IMG/VR virus record: IMGVR_UViG_3300007535_000003
Location: 33,238-97,237 of that record
From: a virus
DNA: 64,000 nucleotides
Direction: 5' to 3' (one strand)
Below are positions 31,760-42,200 of this stretch, piece after piece. Numbering within the stretch: the first letter of the stretch is position 1; every line of letters starts with the position of its first letter. Below the pieces are notes generated by a model, which worked only from the letters and a program-made list of their open reading frames with translations, made no database searches and was not told the origin of the DNA. The translations under genes and the position numbers were made by a program.

Positions 31760-32281
31760 ATGAAGCGAAAGAAGAATAGGAAGGTAAAGAATGCTACTAT
31801 TAAAACAGTAGATGGTATAAAGTTTAAGTCTAAGTTGGAAGCTCATTGTTACAATAGACTTAAAGAAAATAATATAAAGGCTGAATATGAGGGTAAAAAG
31901 TTTGAAATTATACCAGCTTTTATATATAATAATGAGAAAGTAAGGAAAATGACCTATACTCCAGATTTTGTTGGTACTTATAAAAATAAGAAGTTTGTAA
32001 TAGAGTGTAAAGGGAATCCTAATGATGCTTTCCCATTAAGGTGGAAGATATTTAAGTATTATCTATATAATACTAGGTCTAAGTATGATTTGTATTTACC
32101 TAGGAGTATGAAACAGGTAGATGAGACAGTTGAAAAAATAAAAAACAATGGAACTAATTTACATAACAGCAAAAATGATGGAGCCAGGAGAAGCAGGGAT
32201 AAAGGAGAAAATAAAGGCTCACAAAAAGGAAATAAAAAGACTGAGAAAAAGGCTAAGAATGATAAGAAAATGGAGAAATAG
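31760..32281 (+). CDS. DUF1064-like PD-(D/E)XK endonuclease, 173 aa
   Basis: The core is KFKSKLEAHCYNRLKE (Glu), then MTYTPDFVG and FVIECKGNP, the PD-ExK catalytic arrangement of phage endonucleases related to T7 endonuclease I and Holliday-junction enzymes. The C-terminal 50 residues are a lysine-rich, low-complexity tail (GENKGSQKGNKKTEKKAKND) likely to bind DNA. It ends in TAG. The neighbours are recombination genes. Confidence 0.75.
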   Translation: MKRKKNRKVKNATIKTVDGIKFKSKLEAHCYNRLKENNIKAEYEGKKFEIIPAFIYNNEKVRKMTYTPDFVGTYKNKKFVIECKGNPNDAFPLRWKIFKYYLYNTRSKYDLYLPRSMKQVDETVEKIKNNGTNLHNSKNDGARRSRDKGENKGSQKGNKKTEKKAKNDKKMEK

Positions 32282-32295
32282 GGGGTTACCTTGGT

Positions 32296-33333
32296 ATGAA
32301 CGAGAAGCAATATTATAAAGAAAAGGGGGTATCTAACTCCTCGTTAAATTGGTTTTTATATTCCCCCGCTTATTTTAGGAAAAGATTAGATGAAGAGATA
32401 GCTGAAGAGCAGAAATCATGGCAATCTATCGGTCGTAAGGTGCATATGGCTATACTAGAACCAGAAGAATTTGAAAAAAACTATATATATTTAGAATATC
32501 AACAGCCTAAAAGCCCACAACAAAAACAATTCTGCGAAGAGTATGTTAAAGATAGGCGCAATAGACCTAAAGCTACTAAAATATCTAGTAAGATTAAAGC
32601 TTATGGAAAAGCTTACAATACTAAAGCTATCAAGGAAGAAGATGTGAAGAAAAAGGCTGAAAGTCTACAAAGAAAGCTTAAGGATTATATAAACTACTTA
32701 GAGAAATCTAAGGAATACAAAGATATATTGACTAAAGCTGAATGGAATCTAATTAACCGTTTGAAAGAAGCCGTATTTGAGCATAAAATAGCTACAGAGG
32801 TGTTGGGTATGGGTGGGAGTAATGAGCTCTTTAAAAGCCAAATTTCGGCCTATAGTGAGCTTCCTATATTTTGGAAGTACCCAACTGATATTGATGTAGA
32901 CTGTAAGTCAATGGTTGACAGGCTTGTTATAGATAAAGAGAATAAAACAATAAAGTTAATCGACTTGAAAACAACTAGTAATATAGGTAAATTTAGCGAC
33001 TCATTTAATGACTATAGTTACTATAGACAGCTAGCTTTTTACTGGCTAGCAGTTTATTACATGGCTAAGAATGATAGCTCAATACCTGACATACGTGATT
33101 ATAAGAAAGAAACATATATTATAGCTCTACAGAAAAGGGACATACCAGAGTGTAGAGTTTACAAGATACCAGAGCACAAACTTAACGAGGGATTAGCAGA
33201 GATAGAGAGAATATTACCAGAAATTGCATGGCATATAGAAAATGACAAATGGTTCCATACTAAAGAGTACTACACAGGAAACGGAATCGAAAAACTATTT
33301 AAACATGATGAACAACATGCAAACGTTAAGTAA
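32296..33333 (+). CDS. RecE/RecB-like PD-(D/E)XK exonuclease, 345 aa
   Basis: Likely 5'-3' exonuclease that feeds single strands to the annealing proteins. The start (GVSNSSLNWFLYSPAYFRKR) and SIGRKVHMAILEPEEFEKNY are typical for the RecE-like PDDEXK group. The catalytic core is VDCKSMVDRLVID, KTIKLIDLKTTS, then the YYRQLAFYWLAVYYMA helix. Works with Sak4 and SSB in the same block. The end overlaps the next gene. Confidence 0.8.
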   Translation: MNEKQYYKEKGVSNSSLNWFLYSPAYFRKRLDEEIAEEQKSWQSIGRKVHMAILEPEEFEKNYIYLEYQQPKSPQQKQFCEEYVKDRRNRPKATKISSKIKAYGKAYNTKAIKEEDVKKKAESLQRKLKDYINYLEKSKEYKDILTKAEWNLINRLKEAVFEHKIATEVLGMGGSNELFKSQISAYSELPIFWKYPTDIDVDCKSMVDRLVIDKENKTIKLIDLKTTSNIGKFSDSFNDYSYYRQLAFYWLAVYYMAKNDSSIPDIRDYKKETYIIALQKRDIPECRVYKIPEHKLNEGLAEIERILPEIAWHIENDKWFHTKEYYTGNGIEKLFKHDEQHANVK

Positions 33334-33868
33334 TCTTAACAAAGGCAGAACAACTGAAAAGACTCAAGCAACTAGATTTCTAATGCCTCTGGTATCCAAG
33401 GGATCTGATGGTACTTATCTTGAATTTATTAAGAAAGGAATTGATAATTGCTATCTGTATGAAGAAGATAAATTAATACTAGTTTATGAACATACAGATG
33501 ATAATATTAGCCTTGAAGAAAAAATGAGGGGTAATAGCTTGTTTGAAGACAGTATTGATATTAAAAACGAGAATAAAGTAGGGTATATATTTAATGTACC
33601 TGAACAATATAAACAAGACTTAGAGAATTTTAAGCAGGGTAAATATTCTGAGTTTAGTAAAGATATGAAAGATACTATACTCTCCTTCTGGAATTTAGAC
33701 CCCAAGGATGAAACTAACGTCCTTTATGGTGTACTAAATAAAACTGAGATAGGTAAAGACTATGCTCAAGACCAAAAAGAAGATAACGATGAGTTTGAAG
33801 GAGATGAAGTATGGATGAAACCGAATATAGAGATTGAACAATTTTCAAACATATATTCAAAAGCATAA
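33305..33868 (+). CDS. Hypothetical protein, 187 aa
   Basis: Several ATGs are possible; 33305 limits overlap with the nuclease gene to 29 bases. Acidic, mixed alpha/beta (DGTYLEFIKKGIDNCYLYEE, NKVGYIFNVPEQYKQDLENF). It may be a partner of the preceding nuclease by gene order. A terminator follows. Not recognised. Confidence 0.6.
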   Translation: MMNNMQTLSNLNKGRTTEKTQATRFLMPLVSKGSDGTYLEFIKKGIDNCYLYEEDKLILVYEHTDDNISLEEKMRGNSLFEDSIDIKNENKVGYIFNVPEQYKQDLENFKQGKYSEFSKDMKDTILSFWNLDPKDETNVLYGVLNKTEIGKDYAQDQKEDNDEFEGDEVWMKPNIEIEQFSNIYSKA

Positions 33869-33894
33869 GTTGGTTAGTTAGGGTTTAATAAGTT

Positions 33895-33925
33895 GGGGTG
33901 TCATTCGGTTGGCACCCCTTTTATT
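33895..33925 (+). terminator. Rho-independent terminator
   Basis: GGGGTG (33895-33900) pairs with CACCCC (33913-33918) around a 12-base loop, followed by TTTTATTTT. Confidence 0.85.
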
Positions 33926-33940
33926 TTAAATTAAATTATT

Positions 33941-34102
33941 ATGAAAATATATATAGATCCAGATAAGTACTCAGAAGAAGATTTAGGGCTGCTTATAAAT
34001 GCTTTAAGAGATATAGGCATATATGCTGAAGCAGCTGAATTAGAAACTGAAGTCTTAAATAGAAGAGTAGATGAAACTATTGAACAAAACGATAACAATT
34101 AA
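33941..34102 (+). CDS. Small acidic protein, 53 aa
   Basis: ATG at 33941 after the terminator, TAA stop. It reads MKIYIDPDKYSEEDL, then helical and acidic (AEAAELETEVLNRR). Good codon pattern and position 8 bases before the next gene support it. Function unknown; it could modulate the glycosylase gene product next door, but there is no direct evidence. Confidence 0.6.
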   Translation: MKIYIDPDKYSEEDLGLLINALRDIGIYAEAAELETEVLNRRVDETIEQNDNN

Positions 34103-34110
34103 GTTAGGTA

Positions 34111-34914
34111 ATGAGATGGATTAAATACAATGAGTGGATCGCCTTAAAGATTTATTCGTATATATTTGATAAGATACACAGAAGAAAACTTTTATATGAT
34201 AATTATTATAGTATGCAACAATTAAATTTACAATTTAAAGAAGATCCACGACTAGTAGAAAAGCGGCAGAAGCTGCTAGATAACTGGTATAAGATACTTA
34301 AAGATGAATTCAATAAGGACTATATGCAGCGAATATCAGCTTATTTAGCTAATAGGTATAAAGAAGCTGAGGTATATCCACCTAAACATCAAATATTTGA
34401 GGCATTTAAACAATGTTCTTATAATAAGACTAGGGTGGTAATGATAGGTCAAAACCCGTATCATACCCCTGGTACTGCACATGGTCTAGTATTTAGTAGT
34501 CTGCAGAAGAAGACTCCACCTAGTTTAAAGAATATTTTTGTTGAGATAGAGAATGAATTAGGCAAACACACGTTTAATCATAACGACTTAACTCAATGGG
34601 CTAATCAAGGTATACTATTGCTCAATGCTTCGCTTACAGTTGAAAGGGGAGACCCGTTATCTCATACAGATATAGGGTGGGATAACTTCTTAAAAGCTGC
34701 TATAACTAAGCTGAACAAGCATAATAACCAAATAGTATATTTGCTGTGGGGTAAATTTGCACAATCTTTCAAACCACTAATAGATACTGACAAACATATT
34801 GTATTAGAAGCAGCTCACCCTAGCCCATTCTCTGCAGACAGGGGATTCTTTGGCTGTGGACATTTTAAGGAAGTAAAAGATAAGTACCCAGATATAGATT
34901 TTAATGTATACTAA
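34111..34914 (+). CDS. ung: Family 1 uracil-DNA glycosylase with catalytic Asp replaced by Asn, 267 aa
   Basis: Family 1 enzymes excise uracil from DNA. The motifs are GQNPYHTPGTAHGLVFSS, LLLNASLTVERG and HPSPFSADRGFFGCGHF. In the family the first is GQDPYH, and its Asp activates water; here the codon is AAC (34453-34455), giving Asn. The Asn/His uracil-binding residues of the other motifs are kept. The protein may thus bind uracil-DNA with little cleavage. An in-frame ATG at 34213 would give the usual length of about 230 residues; the longer start adds a basic N-terminus. Confidence 0.9.
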   Translation: MRWIKYNEWIALKIYSYIFDKIHRRKLLYDNYYSMQQLNLQFKEDPRLVEKRQKLLDNWYKILKDEFNKDYMQRISAYLANRYKEAEVYPPKHQIFEAFKQCSYNKTRVVMIGQNPYHTPGTAHGLVFSSLQKKTPPSLKNIFVEIENELGKHTFNHNDLTQWANQGILLLNASLTVERGDPLSHTDIGWDNFLKAAITKLNKHNNQIVYLLWGKFAQSFKPLIDTDKHIVLEAAHPSPFSADRGFFGCGHFKEVKDKYPDIDFNVY

Positions 34915-34915
34915 A

Positions 34916-35080
34916 ATGAAAAATTTACTAAGAGTCTTTATTATAATAGCGCTTACGGCAGCTATAATAACCAGTTTTATACAAAAAGACTATTTCCTAT
35001 CGACTAGTATTTTATGGATAGTATTAATGCTAGAAGCAATTTTAGATATTTTAGATAGGCACAAAATTAATAAAAAATAA
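34916..35080 (+). CDS. Small two-pass membrane protein, 54 aa
   Basis: ATG overlapping the glycosylase region's end by spacing of one base; TAA stop. Two hydrophobic segments: residues 4-20 (LLRVFIIIALTAAIITSF) and 28-45 (LSTSILWIVLMLEAILDIL). Ends in a short basic tail. Function unknown. Confidence 0.55.
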   Translation: MKNLLRVFIIIALTAAIITSFIQKDYFLSTSILWIVLMLEAILDILDRHKINKK

Positions 35081-35084
35081 TGCG

Positions 35085-35810
35085 ATGGCTAAAAATATTC
35101 AAAGGAGAAATTTTATAATCCTTATCTTAAGCGAAATGCTAAGTTATATGGGTCTAGAAGCATATCCTCATAATAGTGATAATGTTACACTTATATATTA
35201 TCACGGTAGTAAAGTAAAGGTAGTTAAAGTAGTAAAATTTGAAAAATTATTAAGATTTTGTGGGTTAGATTATCTAGTAGATAAATACTCTTTCCTGCAC
35301 GAAACAGCTTTCTTTCAAAAGTTAACTGAATGTAAGTACTTTAACCCCACTATATTTAGACCTGGTAATAGTAGGGATACATATAAACAGGCTAAGGAGC
35401 AAAAGCTAAATACTTTATTTACAAGCTTTGTCAATCATGTATCAAATAATAGATTAAGTTTATATAAAAACCCTTATATATTTACTATCCATGAAAGAAT
35501 GCACCTTAAAGCTATAGACTATTTCTTTGTGTTTAATACAGAAGAAACATTAGCCTTGCAAGCTAAAGCAATAAGGGATTCTTTACTAAGCCCTGAAACA
35601 GTAAGGGAATACATATTGGAAGATAAAGGTAAGAATTACTTTATACCTGATGGGGCTGTAGAAGATTGTATAAATGAATTGATTGATAGTGTAGTACAAG
35701 TAAAAGGTAATTTAGAAAACTACCTAAGGGAAGTAACAGCGAATACTGTAAAGAAAGATATCCTGAATATCTATAATTATTACGTTATGAGAGATTACTA
35801 TGAAAACTAA
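35085..35810 (+). CDS. Hypothetical protein, 241 aa
   Basis: ATG four bases after the previous stop; its stop overlaps the next gene. Mixed alpha/beta with aromatic-rich start (FIILILSEMLSYMGLEAYPH) and a helical C-terminus (VQVKGNLENYLREVTANTVK). No catalytic motif was recognised. Operon position is at the end of the replication block. Confidence 0.65.
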   Translation: MAKNIQRRNFIILILSEMLSYMGLEAYPHNSDNVTLIYYHGSKVKVVKVVKFEKLLRFCGLDYLVDKYSFLHETAFFQKLTECKYFNPTIFRPGNSRDTYKQAKEQKLNTLFTSFVNHVSNNRLSLYKNPYIFTIHERMHLKAIDYFFVFNTEETLALQAKAIRDSLLSPETVREYILEDKGKNYFIPDGAVEDCINELIDSVVQVKGNLENYLREVTANTVKKDILNIYNYYVMRDYYEN

Positions 35811-36015
35811 AAAAGATAAATTCTTTAAAAAACCTAGGAGAGTAGTTATAAAATGCTTGAATCCTAACTGTGACGCTCAAAAACCTTTTATTATGAATGT
35901 TAATAACATTCATGAGAGTGAGATCAGTGAAATATTAAACTGCCCTAGATGTGGTAGTAATAATATAGAGATAGTAGAAGTAACTACCCCTAGAAAACAA
36001 ACACTCGTTATATGA
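35800..36015 (+). CDS. Zinc-ribbon protein, 71 aa
   Basis: Two Cys pairs, CLNPNCDAQ and CPRCGSNN, 33 residues apart, form a zinc ribbon. The N-terminus is basic (KTKKDKFFKKPRR). Probably binds nucleic acid or a polymerase. Overlaps both neighbours slightly, so it is translationally coupled. Confidence 0.65.
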   Translation: MKTKKDKFFKKPRRVVIKCLNPNCDAQKPFIMNVNNIHESEISEILNCPRCGSNNIEIVEVTTPRKQTLVI

Positions 36016-36203
36016 AAAAAATAGATGAAATTGTAGAATATAATTACGCACCAGGTTATTCCTTAGTCCATTTTATTGGGGACGGAAGGTTTAACTCCCT
36101 AGTACGAAACAGTGACCTTGTTTGTACACATCTAAAAGAAAGGCAAGAGCCTAAACAAAAAAAGGTGGAAATCAATTTGTATGAAATCCACCTACATCTT
36201 TAA
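36012..36203 (+). CDS. Hypothetical protein, 63 aa, last gene of the early block
   Basis: ATG overlaps the previous stop by four bases (ATGA), TAA stop. Mixed alpha/beta, with a basic stretch (KERQEPKQKKVE) and a C-terminal strand. Not recognised. Confidence 0.6.
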   Translation: MKKIDEIVEYNYAPGYSLVHFIGDGRFNSLVRNSDLVCTHLKERQEPKQKKVEINLYEIHLHL

Positions 36204-36224
36204 AAAGATCATTTAAAACAGTAA

Positions 36225-36256
36225 TGGGGGGCTTGTTGCTGAGTCCCCTATTATTT
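36225..36256. terminator. Terminator between the converging blocks, possibly two-way
   Basis: GGGG (36226-36230) pairs with CCCC (36245-36248) around an imperfect stem-loop, followed on the plus strand by TATTATTTTTT. It lies between the last plus-strand gene and the stop of the giant minus-strand gene. On the minus strand the stem comes 10 bases after the stop but no long T run follows. Confidence 0.65.
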
Positions 36257-36257
36257 T

Positions 36258-39200
36258 TTACCTAAACCATGCTAACATACTACCCATATCTGTAAGTCTA
36301 TAATACTGTTTCCAGAATGGTAACATATTATTAAGGTGTTTGGCATATCGAGGATTACCTTTTAATGGTCCCTTTTCTATCTCATCAAATATACTCTGTC
36401 CAGGATCTGCAAATTCTGAGAAGAAATTTATAAGGTTCTCAATTATAGCCAAAGAAGCTGCAGGAGACCTAAGTATCCTTTGAAACTCTCCAGGACTATA
36501 GAAAAATAAAAGCTCTGACCTTAACCTAAGGGCATGGAATGCTATTGTTTGATACATGTACTCTTCCCTATCATCATCTGCTTCTTTAAGACCTTTTAGA
36601 GCTGCCCAGCCAATTATTATAAATGCAGCTAAGAATATATGATCACCTAGAGTCCTGCGTATATTAGCTCTTTCTACTGCTGTAACTCCTTTCCAATGAG
36701 CTCTAGCCATATCAGCTTTAAACCTCATAAGATCCCATATTATCTTAGGCATTATCCTAAGGAATGAGATATAAGCACCTTCAACAGAGGATTCTAGCAG
36801 TTCATTGTACTTAAACTTATAGTTACCATTTTCATCCTTTAGCCTCGAATGTTCCCACCTACGTTTAAATCCTGGTACAACAAACTTCCTAAACATCATA
36901 CCTGCTTGACCTAAAGCATGTCTCTGAATAGCGTTAGAGCCTTCTTTAGAGTATTCACCGTGCATTCTAGATAAAACTCTTTTGATCTTATTACCAAATT
37001 GTAGAGCTTCATCTCTAGTCCAATCAGACTCTTTCTCAACTCTATCATTTAATTTAATCTTGCCTGTTTCCTTATCTACTTCAATTGCGTGATAAAGTGT
37101 CATATCTCTTCCGTTGGACCTTTTCATGATATTCCCATCTTTATCATATATTTTCTGTGATAGAGCCATTGATACTGCAAATCTTACTTGCATCATATAT
37201 TCGCCCATATGAGACTGGAAGAATGCTAGATTACTAGTCATTAACTGTCTAAACTTATTGTGCTTCCTCATTCTGGGATCATTACCATAGTCGTGTAGTA
37301 TATCCCACCACTCTTCTAACCTACTCAATTTGTTAGTAGGAGCCCTACTGCCTATATCATTGAATATACCTGGTAGATTCGTCTTAAATATTATACCAGC
37401 TCTTTCATAGTCTTTCATATTAGTATATTCACCAGCAAAGGCTTCTACACGTTGCATAACTTGGCCTAATCCCCAGTTAGCTATACCTTGTACTAAGTTT
37501 AGACCTAGTAGATTATAAGCTGAGTACTTATTAATATTTTGTATAACTTTAGTAGTATCTACAGACTGGCCAAATACAGAGAACTCGCCCATTTGCTCCA
37601 TAGACTTACCATACATAGCGTGTTTCATCCAATCCTCAAACTGTTCAGCTATATAACTTCCTTTCTCTTTAGTAACTTCTTTACCCCTAAGGGACCTTAG
37701 AGCATTTTTAATAGGGTTGCCTTTAGCTACTAATCTCAACTTCCTATTATTAAGGTGGAATTGAGTAAGTTCCATGAACGGCAATATTTCACTCTTGTAC
37801 TTATAGTCTATCCCCATTGTAAACCTCATATTATACAAAGAAGCTAGATCATATGACTGTTCACTTTCATTTATATTAGATGAGTAGAATATAGGTAAGA
37901 ACATTCGTTCATTGCCGTTTTCATCTTGAAGCTTTAATATCTCACTCCTCTGTTTCTCAGTTTTCCCTGTTCCTACAGTTTCACCTTTCTGTATATCTTC
38001 AGGCCGCCTAGTAAATGCTTTCCTACCAGTACCCTTTAAAGCTTTACCTATATTATATCCTGATCTTAATCTTTCTACGAAAGTTTTCGATACTCCAGGC
38101 AGCCTAGTACCTAGTCTGTACTTATATGGGAGCCTCATATCTATTTCAGCATTCTTGTTTACTATATATTCATAGTATTTAACTCGTGGATCATCTGGAT
38201 TCTTACTTTTTATATTCGTTAGTTTCTCCCACTCAGGATTCTTCCACATGTCTATAGGTGTTCTATACTCCCATTCATTCTCACGTATCCACTTAAGTAT
38301 TTCTGAAATAGCTGTTTCATTATCTTCAAGGATATCAGTAATATCCCTCTTAAAGTCTCCTGGGGAGTAGTCATTATCAATAAGCTCTGTCTTTGTCTCT
38401 TCTGATAATATACCTTGTTCTACTAATGTGTCATAAAATAAGGCTTTATCTTTCCTATATTTATTAGTATCAAAATTAGTATTATTATTTTTCCACCTAT
38501 TAATCTCTTTACCCCTAGCCCTAGCAGCTTTTTTAGGATTTACACCGCTATAATCTCTTCCAAAAGCTATCTCTTTAATTAGGTCTAACTGGCTATGAAA
38601 TTCGCTGTGAAACTCTGACACATAGTGTTGTGTGTACTTAGAGTTATGACTCTTATATTCATATAGATTAGGTTCTAGTAAGAATTCTTTACCACCGCTA
38701 GTATATCTTACCCAGTTACCATAGTCCTCACTTTTAGTAACTACAGCCTCTTTAAAGTTATTAGCACCTTTTTCACTTATATATATAGTTCTGCCTACCC
38801 TAAATGCTACATCTCCAGATATTATAAACGACTGTGTTTTCTCTAGCATAAAATCATACAGACTCTCAGGACTAGATATAGTAGTATAGCCTTGTTTCTT
38901 TTCTAGCTCCCTTGTAAGTTCAACTACTTCATCCCTAACATCTATAGATTCATCTCTAGACTTATTATGCTGAATCATAAAGGCTTTAACAGCTGATGCT
39001 ACAACCTCATCATTACTATCTAATACACTATCAGCCCATCTAGCTAAGAAGGGTATATCATACTTAGCCTTCTCTATTTCATTACGTAGGCTATTCCTTA
39101 TATTCTGTTTTATCAAGTCCTCATTTTGCTTCACTTCTTCATCAAGAAACTGTGCTAAAGGCTTAGCTTTTTTATCTTCTTTAGACCACTGACGCCATTC

Positions 39201-42200
39201 TTTTTCTTTCTCTAATTTAAACTCCTCATATGCCCTAGTATCAAATTCACTAAGAGCATTTACTAATATCTCAGATGAATCCCTAGTATACAGACTTTTT
39301 ATAGAGTTCTTCATTTCTATAGTACTAGTAAGGAAATCACGTATTCCAGAAAATTGCTCTTGTATTTCACTTTGTTTAGTAAACTTTAGATATTCTTCTT
39401 TCATTTCTTCTAAAGTATCAAAAGCAACTAGATAGTCATACCATTGGCGGAATAATTCTGCTAACTCTTTATTAGTAACTTCACCTTTATCTATCCTATC
39501 TTTTAAACTCCAATATCTATCATATATATGCTTAGTATGTTTACCAGCTACAGAAGCAAATCTAGCTAGTGCTACTATAGGGCTATCCTCTTTCATCTTT
39601 TCATATTCTTCAGACAGCTTAGCCACTTGTTCTCTCTTACCCCTATTTTTGTATAGTGATATCTTAGTCTCTAATCTTTCTAAGACTTTATCCTTCAGTT
39701 TATCAGCCCTAGTTATATTACTATCAATAGCTCCTTGAGCTGATACTATGCCCCTTATCATAGCTATATTCTTCTTCTCTTCAGCTGTAAGCTCCCTATC
39801 AACTCTTTGTTCATAAGAGTCTACCAGGGTTTCCTCAGCAGCTTCTGTAGGCTTCTGACTTACAACTTTTTTAGCTAATTTCCTAACGGCAGACTTTTCA
39901 ATATGTAATAGTTGCTTAATCCTATCAAATATACGCATCAGTACTCTTTCCCACCTACTAGCTTTTTGTAGTCTCTGCTCATTATCTTTGATATTATTGA
40001 ATATATCAGCAGTATCTCTACCTATTGCTGTAGCTAGTACTTCTTTCTTTAGGGTAATATCATCAACACCTACCAGATCAGAATAAGTATTATATACTTC
40101 TTGTTCTATACTAGATCCTTCAAGTTCTTTTAAAGCCTTCTTAACTAGTGGGTTCTCTAACCCACCCATCAAGTCTATAAGCAAGTGGCCAAACTCATGG
40201 CCTATAGTATCTGTAGTCCATTTATTAGGGTTAACCCGTATTACTCTACCATTTTGTTCAAGTAAGCCTTTTTGCTCAATAGAATAATCTTCTGCTACAT
40301 CTTGTACATAAGGGAAGGTATTAAGCATTATATCTTTCTTACGCTCAAAGTCAGCCCTATTTTCTTTATCAAGAATATCAGTACCAAGATCGTTAGTGTT
40401 GACCGTCATTCTATAACTACCTTCCTGAGTAGTCTCAGCTTCACTATTGTTTACTAAAGATTCCCATATATTTCTTGTAACAATATTAAGCCTTTGTTTT
40501 TTATCAGATATGAGATTACCGTTATTCTTAAGAGCTATAGAATTAAGCTTTCTATATACCTTTTTAGCTAATCCCTCTCCTCGACGTCTATCAAACTTTA
40601 TCCAACGTACTCTGAGATTATTGCCTTCTCTTTCTAATAACACATCTCCTATCTTACCTTCACCGTCACTTACCTTGTACTGAATACTTTCACCGCTAGA
40701 TATTCTAAGAATATGTTCTAAGGACTCTTTATTTTCTTCTGAAGGCTCCATTACAACATCTTTAAGATCATATCTCTGCTCATATTGATCTAAAGATATA
40801 AGATCTTCATTAGCCTGCCTGCGCATCTCATCTATCTCTTGCTGATTACGCTTAAGTGCAAAATTGTCTATCTCTACAGTATATACATCTCTACCAGCCT
40901 GCCTACTAGCATCCTGTTTCTTTAATAGCTTCAATAAACCAGGATTATTACTATTAATAGCATTGACTAACTTAAGAGCCTTAGCATAATTATTACTACC
41001 TTCAGAATCTGCTTTAACCCATATTTTATCTTGATACCGCTTACCTGCTATACCATCTTGAGCTATTAGATGGTCTTCTACAGATTTACGAGTAAAGAAT
41101 CTCTTATCTTGTGGTTGTATTCTTACTCTACCCGCCCTTTGTTCATAGGAAGGCTCATTTTTAACAAATTCTCTAAAGCCCTGTATATCTTGTTCAGAGC
41201 CTAGTATATGAATTTGATCAGGATTAAATACAGCTGGATAACCTTCTGCTATTATAGAATCAAAATTTCCATATTTTTCTAGCTCCCCTATTTGCTTATT
41301 CTTAATAAACTGGCCACCTCCTGTATTAGGATCATATATATCTAAAAGACCCAGATAGTTTTGCTTAGCCTTTTCATTACTTATATTGTCTATATATCCC
41401 CTACGCTCTATATCCATACCCTTCTCTATATCGGATACAGTTCCTTCGCCGTATTTAGAGTCTATAAAGTTTTTTACAGCTCTAAGATCTTTGTAACTAA
41501 AAGGGTTCTTTATATCTAATAAAGCATATACTATAGACTTACCTACATAAGGTTCTTTTCCAACTTTATCAAAAAAGAAAGCATCACTAGTTCTACCATG
41601 GCCTTTTTCAAATCCTACCTCCTTCATATTAGGGTGAGATGAAGAGTGCTGGTATATTTCCCTAGTTGTACTACTAGAAAATATAGTATTTAAGTATTGA
41701 GAGTAAGCTTCTAAAGCTTGTTGTTTTTGTTGTGGGGTTACTTCAAAATTACTAATAGATTCAGATTTAATATCTTCAAGCATTTGCTTATAAGATTCAG
41801 CGTGTCTGTCTATTGTACTATCAGGTACATTAGCTCTATTTTCACCTCTTGCTATTTGTGCTTTTATTCTTTGTTTAGCCAGTTCTGGATTTAAATCCAT
41901 CAACTTGTATTGAACATTAGCAGTAGGTATTTCTTTTTTGATAGCTTCAATAAAAGGTAGTCTTTTATCTTTCGTTAAATTAGTAGTATCAAATACAACT
42001 TGTTTACCTTGTTTAATTGCTGCTACAGCTCTTTTAGCAGCCTCTTCATATATTTCTTTATCTTTAGATTTGTCATTTATATCACCTGTAAACTCAACTC
42101 TCATTGCGTCAGGTTCTATAACTACTAAATTTTCTTGCGGTAAAGATTTTATAAAAGTGGACTTTCCACTACCACTTGTACCGATGGGTAATATAACATC

